Position numbers and translations under genes: made by a program. A stretch of DNA of 64,000 nt from Nymphaea colorata (lineage: Eukaryota > Streptophyta > Magnoliopsida > Nymphaeales > Nymphaeaceae): the NCBI RefSeq assembly GCF_008831285.2, contig NC_045148.1, positions 9,863,001-9,927,000 on the forward strand, written 5' to 3'. The notes under the pieces were generated by a model that was not told the origin of the DNA, did no database searches, and saw only the letters and a program-made list of their open reading frames with translations. This document shows, in pieces, positions 21,827 to 33,869 of this stretch. Position 1 is the first letter of the stretch, and each line of letters begins with the position of its first letter.

Positions 21827-23929
21827 ATGATGCTCAGAGGGGTCAGGCATCATGGACGACGCCTTTCCCTCCATTCTTGGAGGACGATCACCACCCTCTC
21901 CGACTATCACCACCACCATCACGGCCCTCCGCCATCACAAACCAACGAAGACCCCTATTCGCTCATGAAGGAAGACGGCGTCCACATTTGCTCCCAACTT
22001 TGGGTCTCCTCCTTTTCAAACCCGAGAAAGACCTACGCCAACCTCACCGGATTCCTCAGGAAATTCGACCTCTGGGTGCTTGCCTACCAGAGGTGCTACG
22101 CTGACGAGATGGGCTTGTTCCCCCCAAGAAACTCCATTCACTACGCGGTCCTCCGCGACCTCTTGTCCCTGAGGGACGCCGTCCTGCACTCCCAATACTC
22201 CTGGGGAATGAGAACCCATCAGTACATTCGTTCGCCTAGGGAGAAGCCCATAAGCAGATTGATCTCCAAGAGGAAACTTAGGTTGATGCTTGAACAGTGC
22301 ACGCCCACCTTCCAGGATAGGATTCTGCAGGAGGTTTTGCTCATGGTGCTGGAACCTGTCTTTGAATCGAGGTTTTCCCGGCGTTCTTTCGCCTTTCGGC
22401 CTGGCCGGAACGCCCACACCGTGATCAGGACCATCCGGAGCAATTTTGCTGGGTATCTGTGGTTCCTGAAGGCGGATTTGGGGTGCATTCTTGAGCGGTT
22501 GGATGTCGATTCCTTGGTAGGTTTCTTAGAGAATACCGTGAAGGATAGGAAGGTTTTGGCTATCATAAAGGCCGGAATTCGAAAGCCGGCTTTGGCGGGA
22601 ACAGAAGAGGAGGAGGAGCAGAAAAAGAAGAGGAAGAAGAGAGGCGGAAGGAAAAAGAAGAAATTGGATGAGAATGAGAGGAAACCTGATCCTTATTGGT
22701 TGAGGACGTTCTTTGCATTCGCGCCAGAGGAAGCTGCCAAGGTTCCTTCGTGGGGTCACGCGGGGGTCTTGAGCCCTCTACTTGCAAATGTATGCCTCCA
22801 TGAATTGGATGTGTGGATGGAAGATCAAATAATTCGGTTTTTTAGGCCATCGAGGAGTGATTCAATATGGAAGAATTCCACAGCCGATGGTAGTCACAAT
22901 CCTTCCTGGCCGGAGTTTGTGCCCACGAGTGGCCAGGAGAAGACTAGGAAGATGGATTACATCAGGTATGGCAGCCATATCTTGATCGGAATTCGAGGTC
23001 CCCGAGAAGATGTTACTGAGATGAAGAGAAAACTGGTTGAATTTTGCGAGAACAAGTATGGCTTGAAGATTGATAATTCCAGTATACTGATTGAACACAT
23101 TACTAGAGGGATCCAATATCTGGACCATATAATTTGCAGAAGAGTGATCTATCCGACTTTGCGGTATACGGGAACTGGCGGGAAGATAGTCAGCGAGAAA
23201 GGAGTTGGGACATTGCTTTCTGTCACAGCGAGTTTGCAGCAGTGTATTCGCCAATTCCGGCGCCTTGAATTGGTGAAGGGTGACAGAGATCCGGAGCCAC
23301 TGCCATGCACTCCTATGCTCTATGCTAGTCAGGCACACACGAATTCTCAGATGAACAAGTTTCTTGAGACAATGGCAGAATGGTATAGATATGCTGATAA
23401 CAGGAAGAAGGTCGTAGGCTTCTGTGCGTACATAATTAGGAGTTCTCTTGCTAAATTGTATGCTGCAAGATACAGACTTCGATCTCGCGCGAAGGTCTAC
23501 AAGCTTGCTTCTCGCGATCTTAGTCGATCAATCAAAGAAACTACCGGCGCTGCTCCTGAATATTCCGATCTTTTGAGAATGGGACTGCTGGATGCAATAG
23601 ATGGAGTTCAGTTTTCTCGGATGTCCATGATACCTTCTTGTGATTACACGCCATTCCCACCAAACTGGATCCCTGATCATGAAAGGTTGTTGCACGAATA
23701 CATAAAATTACAGGACCCAAAATTTTTCTGCGAGTTGAGCAGATCAATAAAACGAGAAGGTTTGAGCTTACCTCAAGATGACATGTCTATGCTTGTTTGG
23801 GATCTCAAGTCAAAAGGGATCTTAGGTGATCGTAGTACATTGAAATCCAGCAATCAGAGCAATGAAAGCGTCAGGCAACTTCCCACCTTCAGTGAGAGTA
23901 ACAGTAGCGTTTCATCTCTTTACGGGTAG
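21827..23929 (+). CDS. nMAT1: Nuclear-encoded mitochondrial group II intron maturase, nMAT1-type
   Basis: One uninterrupted frame of 700 codons. The N-terminus (MMLRGVRHHGRRLSLHSWRT) is Arg/Ser-rich without acid residues and suits a mitochondrial transit peptide. RT fingers and palm follow: FAFRPGRNAHTVI at 188-200, a Lys/Glu-rich insert at about 260-285, PLLANVCLHELD at 317-328, and YGSH at 381-384 where active RTs carry YADD. The X/thumb (maturase) domain lies at about 510-660. There is no D/En domain, so this is a type-I nMAT. Family members splice subsets of mitochondrial nad introns; nMAT1 acts on nad1, nad2 and nad4 introns in Arabidopsis. The match is closer to what I recall of nMAT1 than nMAT2, and length (711 aa in Arabidopsis) fits. 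Two adjacent ATGs open the frame; the first is chosen. Confidence 0.87.
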   Translation: MMLRGVRHHGRRLSLHSWRTITTLSDYHHHHHGPPPSQTNEDPYSLMKEDGVHICSQLWVSSFSNPRKTYANLTGFLRKFDLWVLAYQRCYADEMGLFPPRNSIHYAVLRDLLSLRDAVLHSQYSWGMRTHQYIRSPREKPISRLISKRKLRLMLEQCTPTFQDRILQEVLLMVLEPVFESRFSRRSFAFRPGRNAHTVIRTIRSNFAGYLWFLKADLGCILERLDVDSLVGFLENTVKDRKVLAIIKAGIRKPALAGTEEEEEQKKKRKKRGGRKKKKLDENERKPDPYWLRTFFAFAPEEAAKVPSWGHAGVLSPLLANVCLHELDVWMEDQIIRFFRPSRSDSIWKNSTADGSHNPSWPEFVPTSGQEKTRKMDYIRYGSHILIGIRGPREDVTEMKRKLVEFCENKYGLKIDNSSILIEHITRGIQYLDHIICRRVIYPTLRYTGTGGKIVSEKGVGTLLSVTASLQQCIRQFRRLELVKGDRDPEPLPCTPMLYASQAHTNSQMNKFLETMAEWYRYADNRKKVVGFCAYIIRSSLAKLYAARYRLRSRAKVYKLASRDLSRSIKETTGAAPEYSDLLRMGLLDAIDGVQFSRMSMIPSCDYTPFPPNWIPDHERLLHEYIKLQDPKFFCELSRSIKREGLSLPQDDMSMLVWDLKSKGILGDRSTLKSSNQSNESVRQLPTFSESNSSVSSLYG

Positions 23930-26880
23930 AACTATTGAAATATACGTGCCTCTTGGTATTTAGGTTGGTGGGCATCCTAATATGTTAACCTTTCTGTGGT
24001 GGTGCGACTGCGAAAGAGGATTTACACATTCAAGTATTGACCTTATTTATATGAAAAGAGTTCGTATGCACGTGTCATGCTGCTGCATATTGGAGGTAAC
24101 TTATCTAGTGTAGGAAAAAATACTGAATCTTTGTGGATAGTTATATTTAAGATCCATAAGCTTCAGGATTGAGATTATGTATCTACTTATAAATTTGTGT
24201 AGAAGCTTAGGCTGTCCATTCTTGCAACTCAGTGCATATACGTTGTGTATCTTCTTGCAGCGACTCGACGTTACCAAACTTGACATGAGCACTTTGTTGG
24301 GTGCCATATTGTACTGTAACTAGGTAATAACACGTTAGTTGGGCCTTGAATTTCACTCAGCCCATTTCATTGATCTTTGACTAATAGCAGTTTATAACCC
24401 ATCTTTTGGTCTGAACAGTCCCAGAATCAAATTATCTTTGTCATCGCTTCTGACTAGGATGGATTCAGCAATGATCAAACCTGAACCAAGTTTGACTCCC
24501 ATTTTTGGTCTGACAACCAACGTGACAAAATTTTCAGGAAAAGTTTTTGTCCATACAAACAAGAAATAAATGTTGCCATTTTGTTAATAAGGATAGTATG
24601 GAAGGGCTGGTAGTTTGTTCTTCTGTATTCTGTTTTGCTGCTAGCTGTTGCTTGACCTAAACTTGTTTTACAACTACATGTTCTACCACTGATTTCTATG
24701 ACATGTTGTACATGTTCAAAATGCTCCCTTTTCACTTTCAGTTTCAATGTTTGATCTAACATTTTGTTGCTCAAAAAATTAGAAGCACCACTACTGCTTC
24801 TCTTAGCAAGCCCTTTTGAGATTAGATGAAGATTTTTCTTATAACAATATGAGATCTCTCTTTTGATGTTCAGTCATTTGCTGATCCTGGAAATGATACA
24901 TTGGAAGAATTTTTTGGTCTCCCAGTATATCCTTTCCAGTTTGTTGCTCTCAAATAAACATGTGGAGATTTTATAAGCAAGTAGTCAGCTGCCATTTGAA
25001 AGTTCCAAAATAATGTAATTGGTTGGTTTGCTTACCGTATTTATCATAAGGACGCCGTAGCAATGACCCCAACAATTAATAATCAATGAATTCATCAAAT
25101 TGTTTCTTCATAGAAGGCTTGGTTTTTTGTGACTGAACTATATTCATTTCCCAGCTATTAGAGATTTAGAATCGTCTGTCTTTGGAATGCTGTGTGATTG
25201 GTACACTACATTGTTCCATCATTTTATCTGTGTCTAGTTCTTGCTCATGTTTTGTTGAATGTTTCCATGGATACTTGCAGTTTGTCTTCTGAAAGGTGCC
25301 TGAGGCGAACTCGTTTGGCTTCCATCTGAAGAAAGTATTCATATTTCAGAATGAGAACTTACAGACATTTGAGAGTGATCTGTGCGAGGAACTTTGCAAC
25401 TTCAACAGGAATCGGATAGGAACTTGAGAGTTGCGGCTTGTTTCATTTGGAAGATGCTGGTGTGAGTTTATTTCCTCACATTTTTATTATATTTCTCCAT
25501 TTTGGCCCTACCAGTTCATCAGGATGAATTGCAGGATTGTCAAGATTTGCCGTCTTAGGACTGACAACAGAATATCTGACTGGGTTACAGTCATTGGTTT
25601 AAGCACTTTACAGATAAAAGGTTAGTAGGAAAATGCAGCAGGTGCAGGCACCACCAAGCATCGTGTATGGCCTGAACTTGAACAGGTAACCTGACTAAGG
25701 TCCTTATGCATGATTAAAGTCATTAAAATGGTATATAGACAATACTGGTCTTGTTTATTTCAAAAGGTAGTCTACCCTACAGAGTGGGATGCAACGCTTG
25801 TTTCAGAGGCGGTGCTTCCCGATGACCCCTCAAAAGTGCTATCATACATTGCTTTTAAAGTAGCCTACCATCTCAAGTTGAGGAATTGGACACAGGATCT
25901 GGATGAACCTGTCCAAGTGTGATTAAGCACTTACATCTTGGATGAAGCGAAAAGTGGCACATTGTTAGCCCCTTGCTAACAGAAGATTAACTCACTCACG
26001 CTACTCTCTTGAAAGCCCAGCCTCCACCTTAAGTCGATACTTCATTTATGATTTAGGGTTAACTTCCCTTAAGACATTATGTACTCTGATTTAGGGCGAA
26101 CTCCCCTTAAGCCCAGCCTCCAGCCCTCCACCTTGTCAGTCAGGTGCCTTATTGTCGCCAAGCAATTGATTTGTAAAAGCAATTTTGCTGTTATGAGAAT
26201 TCTATGTTCAGTGGCAATAGATGTCTTTTCTATGTTTTCTGGCTAAATTTTACAATCAGATCAAACTCTTTGATTGCTTAGACACTCGACAATATTTGTT
26301 ACTTGTTTCCATCATGTTTTGTTAATTTGGGACTTCCGTGTTTGTGATTGTCCTATGTGTATTGGTTGAAAGAATGGCTCTTACAATAATTGTGGGAGAA
26401 AGGAAACTGGTAGCAATGAAACTAGTGAAGCAGGGGAGGGTTCATTTATTTATCGTTCATGCATGCGTGTGCTTTTCTGGAAACTGTTGCCAAATCATGC
26501 AGTGTTCCTGTGTGGCTGTGTGTTTCTTCAACCGCAATGCACCCATAATTTCCGTGAACATTTAAAGTACAATACGTTTAACAATGGTTTTGTGACAGTG
26601 CAGATCATTTGGGGAGGTTATCAACGGGATTTAACACGAGATATGGAGGGAAACATCTATAATTTGACATAGAACTCATTGCCAGATGCACATGTAAGAG
26701 GTGGCCATATATGCACCCCGGCTCTTCATTTAACCATGCCTAATTTCTGAAACAGGAAGAAGCTAACACACTAGAACTTCACCATTCTAGCCAACCAACA
26801 AGAGCTGCTTTGAACTGAACCGTAGCTGGCAGTACTTCAAGCCTCCTGCAAGTCTGCATCCGCTTCCTAGTGAGGAAGCA
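23930..26880. other. Region between nMAT1 and DUF642 gene, no supported gene
   Basis: It contains the 3' UTR of nMAT1 and AT-rich DNA. Short open stretches occur at 25325-25425 and 25767-25922 (the latter ends DLDEPVQV), flanked by GT/AG-like sites. I cannot match them to a family. A small imperfect direct repeat, GATTTAGGG...CCCTTAAG, occurs near 26050 and 26090. Confidence 0.5.
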
Positions 26881-26901
26881 ATGACTTCAAGGAATCACAG
26901 T

Positions 26902-29900
26902 CTACACCTCGAAACACAAGCTCAAAATTGTGTACACCATCAAGCCGACCAGCAAGAATCTGACACCTTGCTGAGCAGCAGCAGCTCCAGTTGCTTCCCA
27001 CATTCGGACATCATCCAGCACAGGACCACAGAGTGAGCTATGATCATCGGTGCGTATGTTGTAATACACACTATAGAATGCAATCCTTGTTCTCTCAGCT
27101 CTAGCAATGAATGATATATTGGCCGACTGGTAGGTCAGGTTCCCGGTAGGTGCATAGTGTACGTTTGTTGCTTGGTCTCCAGCAAATGCTGTGACTGCTA
27201 ATGGCTGCTGACATGAATCCCCAGCTGTACCAACTAAGAATGTGAGTGTGTACCTCTTCTCTGGCGATGTCTCAACCATCTGAGAGATTATGCCTTCCTT
27301 TCCAGAGAGTAATTCGACGGCACGTTTTCCTTCCGGCACGGAGTAGTGGTAGGAGTCTATGTATCGGACAGCTCTGTTTGATTCCACTGTCCATCCTGGT
27401 AGGGCAGACGTTTCAGCATCAAGGTTGTTGGGAAGCAACACTCCCAGTGAGACGTTGCGGAACATCCATGGACCTTCTTCAAAGTCACCGTTGATAACAG
27501 CATTGCCTACATGAAAAAGCGAAAAGAGTAAAGGTTGCTGAGAACTGCTACCTGCCAAAATTCAAGGCAAGGCGACTCAGTGCTAACGCTAAGGCTTGAG
27601 CTCCCGCAACGTTACCAGACCAATGAATTCATCAATTCCATGCACACGGAAAATAAATGTTTCACGTGAAACGCGATCAAGATTTGAATTCATACTTATC
27701 CACTATTGTTTCTATTTATATCAGCACCGTTATTTGTGTTTGCTCTTAGGCGTTTCTGAACTGGAAGTTCAGAACCCAACATCTCTCGCAACATATCCAA
27801 AAGACTAACATTCATGAATTTAGCATTTTGTAGCATCCCTACACCCAGAGCAATGTCCAAGCATCAAATTTCATAAGAGCGTCATACACTCTCAGATGCT
27901 TAGCTTAAAGACTTCAAATCGATGAAGTTCAATATCCAAGTGCGCGTCCTCTGCCAGCAGATGAACTGCGCACGCTTTTTAAGGGAGGGCTGCCCAGGTG
28001 CTCAATGCTAATGGCTACGTTAATTGGATCACAAATCAGCACAGGTCGTGATAGAAACAGTAAAGAGCCAATACCTTTCTGTTTGTCCGGAGTGGCGATC
28101 TGCTTAATGGCAATATTGTCAAGAATTGGCCCACAGGTGGGGTCATCCTCCATCCCGGGGTTTCGAAATGAGACATAACCACTCGCGGAATCGGCGATGA
28201 ATCCCCAGGAGTATGAATCCCATCCGTGCACGCTATACAGGGTCTGAAGGTCGATGTTCTGTGAAGACACTGAGGGGATGGATATGTTAAGAGACTCGAA
28301 CTGAGCACAAGTCCTAGCCGCACTGAACGTAACAGCGTAAGAGGAGCCCTTTTCAAGAGTTAATGGCTGCCGGATCTCGGCATCATTGCCAAGCCTAACA
28401 GCATGAGATCCTTCGGGCACAATCAGGATCATGCCTCCTTGCCTCTGTCCTGACTGTATTAGCTCCACCGTTCCGTTAGTCTGCCAACCTGGTATCAGCA
28501 CATCAGTTCCCTCCACTCCATTGCTGGCAAAGCCATTAGCAGGGGGAGTCTCAAAATTTCCGTTGGAGAGCAGGCCTGCGGTAAACAAAAGATTAGATTA
28601 GAGACACTAACGAAGCCAGGTCCAATTCGAGTGAGCTCGTTTTGCTCCATGGGTCCATTGTTTTGCTCTGCAAACGAACGCAGAGCAGCTGTCTGAAACT
28701 TTTTCATCCATTTTCCCTGGTAAAATCATTCCGGCCGCTCTTTGTTTCTCCGTGCAGCAACATTTCATATGGAAGATTTTTAACCCAAACACGGATCCGA
28801 CTTTGATGTTCAACTGGGTTCGTATTTTATTGACATTTGAGGCACAGGCTCGGATCCACCGTTATTAGTGTCCTTTGTCCATTACCAAACTCGGGTAACG
28901 GGGCCTGGACTCAGGTTCATAAGTTGGTTTCTTCTAATTTTCTTCTCAAGTTCATGACTGACTTTACAAAAATGCCGGTTCGCCTCCCTTTCTCTCTCTC
29001 TCTGATAAGCAGGTGCTTAATTTTTGTGAAGATCAAACCGAGTATGTTCTAATTGACATGCTCAAATAAGATTATTAGAGCAGCAAAACCGGAACAATTA
29101 AAAATATTTCTCGGCAGACAAGCTTCCATTAGAAAAACAACTTATAGAGCAGCGGAGCCACGATGGCTCAATTAGCAAGGGAACTAAACGAAAGGAATGC
29201 CAAGAAAGCGCGGCATAAAAGAAAAGCGCGTGGAGTGGGGCACGAACTTGTCTGCCTTACGGCCTCTTTACCCGAGGCAATGGTCGATAAAACAAAAAGG
29301 AAGCGCATAAGATTACAGAACTAGCTTTATCTGAGTAACGTAAACAGGCCAGGCATGGTACACGGATAACCCATTTTTAATTGAGCTTATGTATGAATTC
29401 ATCGGGGGAAGCTGAACTCTGAGTAATGTGTTCATGTAGCGGAGCCTTCATTTAAAGGAACACACAGCTTCTTCTAACTCGACTCAGAAGCAGCCATTGA
29501 TATAACAAGTTCAACAAAAACATCATTTACTTGAACTCCAATAAGTGGCCTGCTTCTTAAGGGGTTCCGCCTTAAAAAGAGGAAAGGGGAAAAGTACAAA
29601 AAGTAAGATGTTCTCTTGGAAGCCGAACAAAAATCAGAGGAAAAGTGAAGGATAGTTTTGTCATTATATCAAAAATTCCAAGGAAAACGAAGAACCGAGG
29701 GATCGGTTCCCCAGAGGAGGAAAGCCAGTCCGAGCGACTCATCGAGAAAACCAGGGAACCTGTTCCTGATTGGATTTAGCAGGCGAGAGAATTTTTAAAA
29801 AGTATCAGGAAGAATGAAAAAGAAAAAGTTTTCCTTCTGGAGGATTTACTTTTCCTAGCACCAAAAATGGAAAGGCAAATCCATCCACTCGTTCCAACTC

Positions 29901-30327
29901 AATCGGCAAGACTCCTCAAAAATCAACTGGTCGTAGTGAGCGCACGACGCTGTGCAGTTGTTTCACGAAAAGGAAGAAACAAGAAAAAAGGAGCAACTTC
30001 TCCACAAAATACGCTACTCGTTAACCTCAATACTTGATGCTCTACACCAGGCATTGGTTAGAAAAGAGCAATGTGATTCATAAAAAGCTCAACGCGCAGC
30101 AGCTCGTTATAAGGACAACGGAAGTTGCAAAACCACGATGATCACTCGGAGCCCGAGTGAAGGACAAGAAGATCTCAGACGGACAAAAGAAAAAGAGAAA
30201 TCGATAGTCGCATTGTGAAACAAAAGTACAGAGTGCGAAGAAGAAATGTGAAACGAAACTCACCGTCGTCTGCCGAGATCAGAAGACACCGGACGACGAG
30301 CGTAAAGACGACGAGAAACCGAGCCAT
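26902..30327 (-). CDS. DUF642 cell-wall protein with hydrophobic C-terminal tail
   Basis: Three exons on the minus strand: 30327-30264, 28575-28075 and 27506-26902, all GT-AG in phase 1, giving 389 aa. Exon 1 encodes a signal peptide (MARFLVVFTLVVRCLLISA). Exons 2 and 3 each encode one galactose-binding-like DUF642 half: GLLSNGNFE...PGW...VRLG...CGPILDNIAIK, then NGDFEEGPW...LPGW...YIDS...CGPVLDDV. The last about 25 residues are hydrophobic (VRFLLVGLMVYTILSL) after an Ala/Gln spacer, as in GPI-anchored members such as At1g29980 and At2g34510. DUF642 proteins sit in the apoplast and are linked to pectin methylesterase regulation. The Cys pattern is intact. The three-exon layout, split between the halves, is shared with the gene at 39413. 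Confidence 0.9.
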
Positions 30328-30473
30328 GTCGCCGACAGTAATGCTACGTAGAGTTTCCGTCTCCTTGGGAAGGACCGTTTCCCCCAGCTTGGGAGGACAC
30401 CGATGCCGCGCCCAGTAACTCTCTCTCCCCCCGGTTTTTCTGCTCTGAGAAAGAAAGCTCGTGAAAGGAATAA

Positions 30474-30497
30474 CTCTCTCTCTCTCTCTCTCTCTCT
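30474..30497. repeat. (CT/GA)n upstream of the DUF642 gene
   Basis: A pure CT run on the plus strand, GA on the coding strand, about 150 bp before the ATG. It is probably in the promoter or 5' UTR, where plant GAGA runs are common. Confidence 0.6.
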
Positions 30498-30499
30498 AC

Positions 30500-32900
30500 A
30501 GTCTGCACTTTTTTTGCTAATATGTTATCAAGATAAGAAAAAAATTGGAACTAAAAAGATCAAGAAATTTCTCTTTGCAGGAACTCAGCCTTGTTTGCGG
30601 AATCGCAACCCGTCGTTTTCTGTCGGCGACAGGGCCAGGCCTTTTCTGAAGTCGTAATGACGCTTATACCCCTCTATCAATTTCCCAATCACAATGAAAG
30701 AACTTGGACAGTACCTCAATCGCAACCCGTCGGCTTGTTCATGATGAATTACTGCTAGTTTTCGATTATAAGTCAAGCAAATTGAAAAATATCTGTACAT
30801 GTGCAGGAGGGTGTAATAGTATTGATCCAATTTTTAATCTGTCTAGTTGGATTTCGTAAAAGAAATTTGGATATGAGTAATAATAAGAAAATTTGATGCG
30901 CAGTTTAATAACTGAATCTGGTACCAGTCTAATTTCTGACTAAGATCCGATGAAGATATGAAGCTGTTACATATAAATATCAAAACTTATGCTAGCTTTA
31001 AGTTTTAGAAAAGTAGGGTCTGGATCTGCATCCGAGTCCAATTACATAAAACATGAGCAAGCCAAATTGAACAAAAACCGAATCCAACCCACTGAATCTG
31101 GCCATGCCCATGTGGTTTGCATAGTTAATTCTAATTCGCTTATTAAGATTCATAAGTGACTAAAAATCAACATTAGAAAATCAAAGAGATTGCTGCCAGA
31201 AAATTTTACTTTGGTGTAGAAAAGGCACCAAAGCGAGACATTCTTATTGAAATGAACCATGTAGATTCCATGTCGGCGGTTGATTTATATAAGTAATTAA
31301 AGCACCTTGTCTGTACTCCCTTACAAGATTGAAAGTTGCCAACTATCGAACAAGAGATGCGTCCACCTGGCTGAATGGAAGAAGGTAAAAAATTTTATGT
31401 CGGGAGATCTCTTGCCACAATAATCTGAAATGAATCTTCTTCTTATTGCTGTTGTTATATTGCTATTATTATTATTATATGACGCAGAGTCAGTGAAGGG
31501 ATCCCCTTTCCTGTTAGACGAACAAGTGTCAATCAAATTGTTATCTAAGATATTGTATGGATGTCCTGCCATCTTCCCTGTCCAGTCTTATCCGCTTCGC
31601 TTGTCATATTCAACTTAAATATCTCTAAACGCTCAAGAATTTTAACAAGAGAATGGTGCAAGTTGATGGAATTGTGATACAGTGATATATTTTCTACTTT
31701 CAGTTTATTCTGTCGAGCCAGCTGCTCCTTTCTACCGTCCATATGCAGCTCCCAGAGTAAGATAAAGTTGGGAAAACATGCTCTGGCATTTTCGCACTGA
31801 AGAGTGAAGAACATTGCCAAGTTTGCAATTTGTGTTTTCACCAAAAGGAAGGAAATATGAAGAATTACAAAGTGCCCGAAATCATTAGAAAGTTGAAAGA
31901 AAATATCACCTTCACATTTGTGTACCAGTTGATATGACCAGCGAACATGATCAGGAAGCAAATTCATGGTAAGATCATATTAGGAGAGGAGATCACGGCA
32001 GAAAGGAAATCTACCTAGGTAGGTAATTTATCCGTACCCGTGAATTTTATACTAGTTATATTAGGCAGGCATTCCATGAGATTTAAGAGGTCAATAGATG
32101 AAATTCATCGGTTGTATTGGATCCTACAGCACCTGTATATTAGTTCATCTTTTTACTCCATTTTTTCCTGTTGCAGCTTACTGGTACTCGAATTATTTGT
32201 GTTTTTTTTTTCCAAGAGAGAAACCAAACAGAGGATTGGGAAGCTGAATCTGACATTCATCGTTTCTTGTACCACTGTTCAACTTGCAGTGACAAAGATA
32301 ACCATCACGAGTTGGAGAAAAAACACTTGGCCAGGAAACGGCAGCAGTAATCTACAAAAAAGGCAGGTGGACTTGGGCTGCAACGGTCAGATGAATCCAG
32401 AAAATTAGGTGATATAAACATTTTTCTCATCAGCGCGATTAACATAGAAACCAGTTTCAGATCATTTTTTCCCCTTCGTGTTCATTTTCCAGAGGTCAGC
32501 TTTATAACCCACTAGTGTACATCTGCCCTTCCTCACCAAAACCATGAACCAGCTGCCAGCATCAACAGAAGAGACATAGGTCCCCATTTTCTGGGCTGCC
32601 ACAAATGACATGTCATCTATGAACCAATGATTCTAACCAAATGGATCAAACGTGGCATGAACCACTTTGACTTGAAATTCATAACTGCGCAGAATTACCC
32701 CCAGATACGACAGCAGAAATGCAGGTTTATAGCATAACGAGGAAATATGAACAAGCAATTGTCAACAAAGAATAGAAAAGAATGTGAATTTTGACTGATA
32801 TTCACCACTATAAAAATTATATTTGAGCTACTCTGTCTATTTCCTTTCGTAAACCAACAAAAGAGAAGAACAGTAACAAATAATTGGAATCCTTCGATGA
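30500..32900. other. Intergenic, no supported gene
   Basis: AT-rich sequence. Open frames such as 31545-31967 on the minus strand show no family motif or splice partner. Confidence 0.45.
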
Positions 32901-32970
32901 CATGGGCACCATGAAGGACCATCAATTGTTAAAAGCTCACGATTAAATTTCCTTCTCATCTCCCTACGCA

Positions 32971-33722
32971 TCACACCCTTCTGGCCTCCATTTTCCGTCT
33001 TTTCTTCTTTCTTATATCTTCCTCTACCATCTCCCATCTTGTGTCTTCTGTTTGGACACTTTCTTGAACGTGCTGCTGTTGTTTGTGCCTTCTCCTCAGC
33101 CCTTTCCTCGGATGTTGCCTCAGCTCTAGCTTGACCTCATTTCTTGGCACATCCTGATCCAGGCTATGGTGAAGTCTATGGTGCTTTTTGTTCTTCTTGC
33201 CATGTTCTCTTTCCGAATTCTCCACTACTCCTTTCTTGTGTTCCTCACTGGAATCCCTCTCCAATGCATTCAGCCACCTTGCTTCATCCAAGCTTTCAAG
33301 CTTCTTTGTCTGTTTCTTCTGTTTACTCTGGTGGCCCTTCTCAAGATCATTCATACCCACATCCCCACATGCACTCTGCTCTTTCCTGCCAAGCATGCCC
33401 AATATGCTCTACTCATTTTAACATCCACAATGTTTCCGTCAATGCCCAGTTGCTCCTTCCGTTCACACCGATCATGCCCCTCCAAAGGCTGCTCTTTATC
33501 TAAGGTTTCATGGGGAGTGCCTCGTTTTTGTCCCATGCCTTGCTTAAATTTGAGGGTTTTAGCTTGGATGAGATTATCAATAGTGGCAGCTGAGCGTTTG
33601 AGGCAGGCATAGACCTCCCTATTGATGCCATTGTCAGAGGAGAGGAACCGCTCAAAGATGGAGGACACCAATGAGAGGGAGACAGGTTCTGATGACACAA
33701 TCTGAGTCTTGATGTGATCCAT
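32971..33722 (-). pseudogene. Unrecognised basic protein, broken or spliced
   Basis: Two open frames on the minus strand overlap near 33351-33402. The first starts at an ATG at 33722 (MDHIKTQIVSSEPVSLSLV) just after a TTCTGTTCTCAG/GT acceptor-like site. The second covers 33402-32971 and is Lys/Arg/Glu-rich with KKKRRK- and KKNKKHH-type runs like nuclear localisation signals. Together they would form a protein of about 240 aa if joined by an intron or if a 1-base frameshift has occurred. I do not recognise the family. The composition, with long charged runs and few stops, is unlike the surrounding AT-rich DNA, so it may be a decayed or retroposed gene. Confidence 0.4.
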
Positions 33723-33869
33723 GAAGCCTTAGGCAGCAATTGAGACCTGAGAACAGAAATACTTTTGATGAAGTGTCAAGAGGCAACCAATATCTTCTTT
33801 CTAAGTCGCTCTCACCAAAGAAGAAGCTGCCAAAAGAGTAAACTATCGCATTAGAGTGCCACATATATA

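Noticed and set aside
21595-22104. 169-codon frame overlapping the start of nMAT1
   Set aside because: Different frame from the maturase, no family features; the nMAT1 frame carries all the domains.
25325-25922. Possible small spliced gene downstream of nMAT1 (ends DLDEPVQV)
   Set aside because: Two short open stretches with splice-like edges, but no start, no family and no clear joining.
33144-33612. Plus-strand frames rich in Cys, Leu and Ser
   Set aside because: Complement of the basic minus-strand frame at 32971-33722, which has the more coding-like composition.
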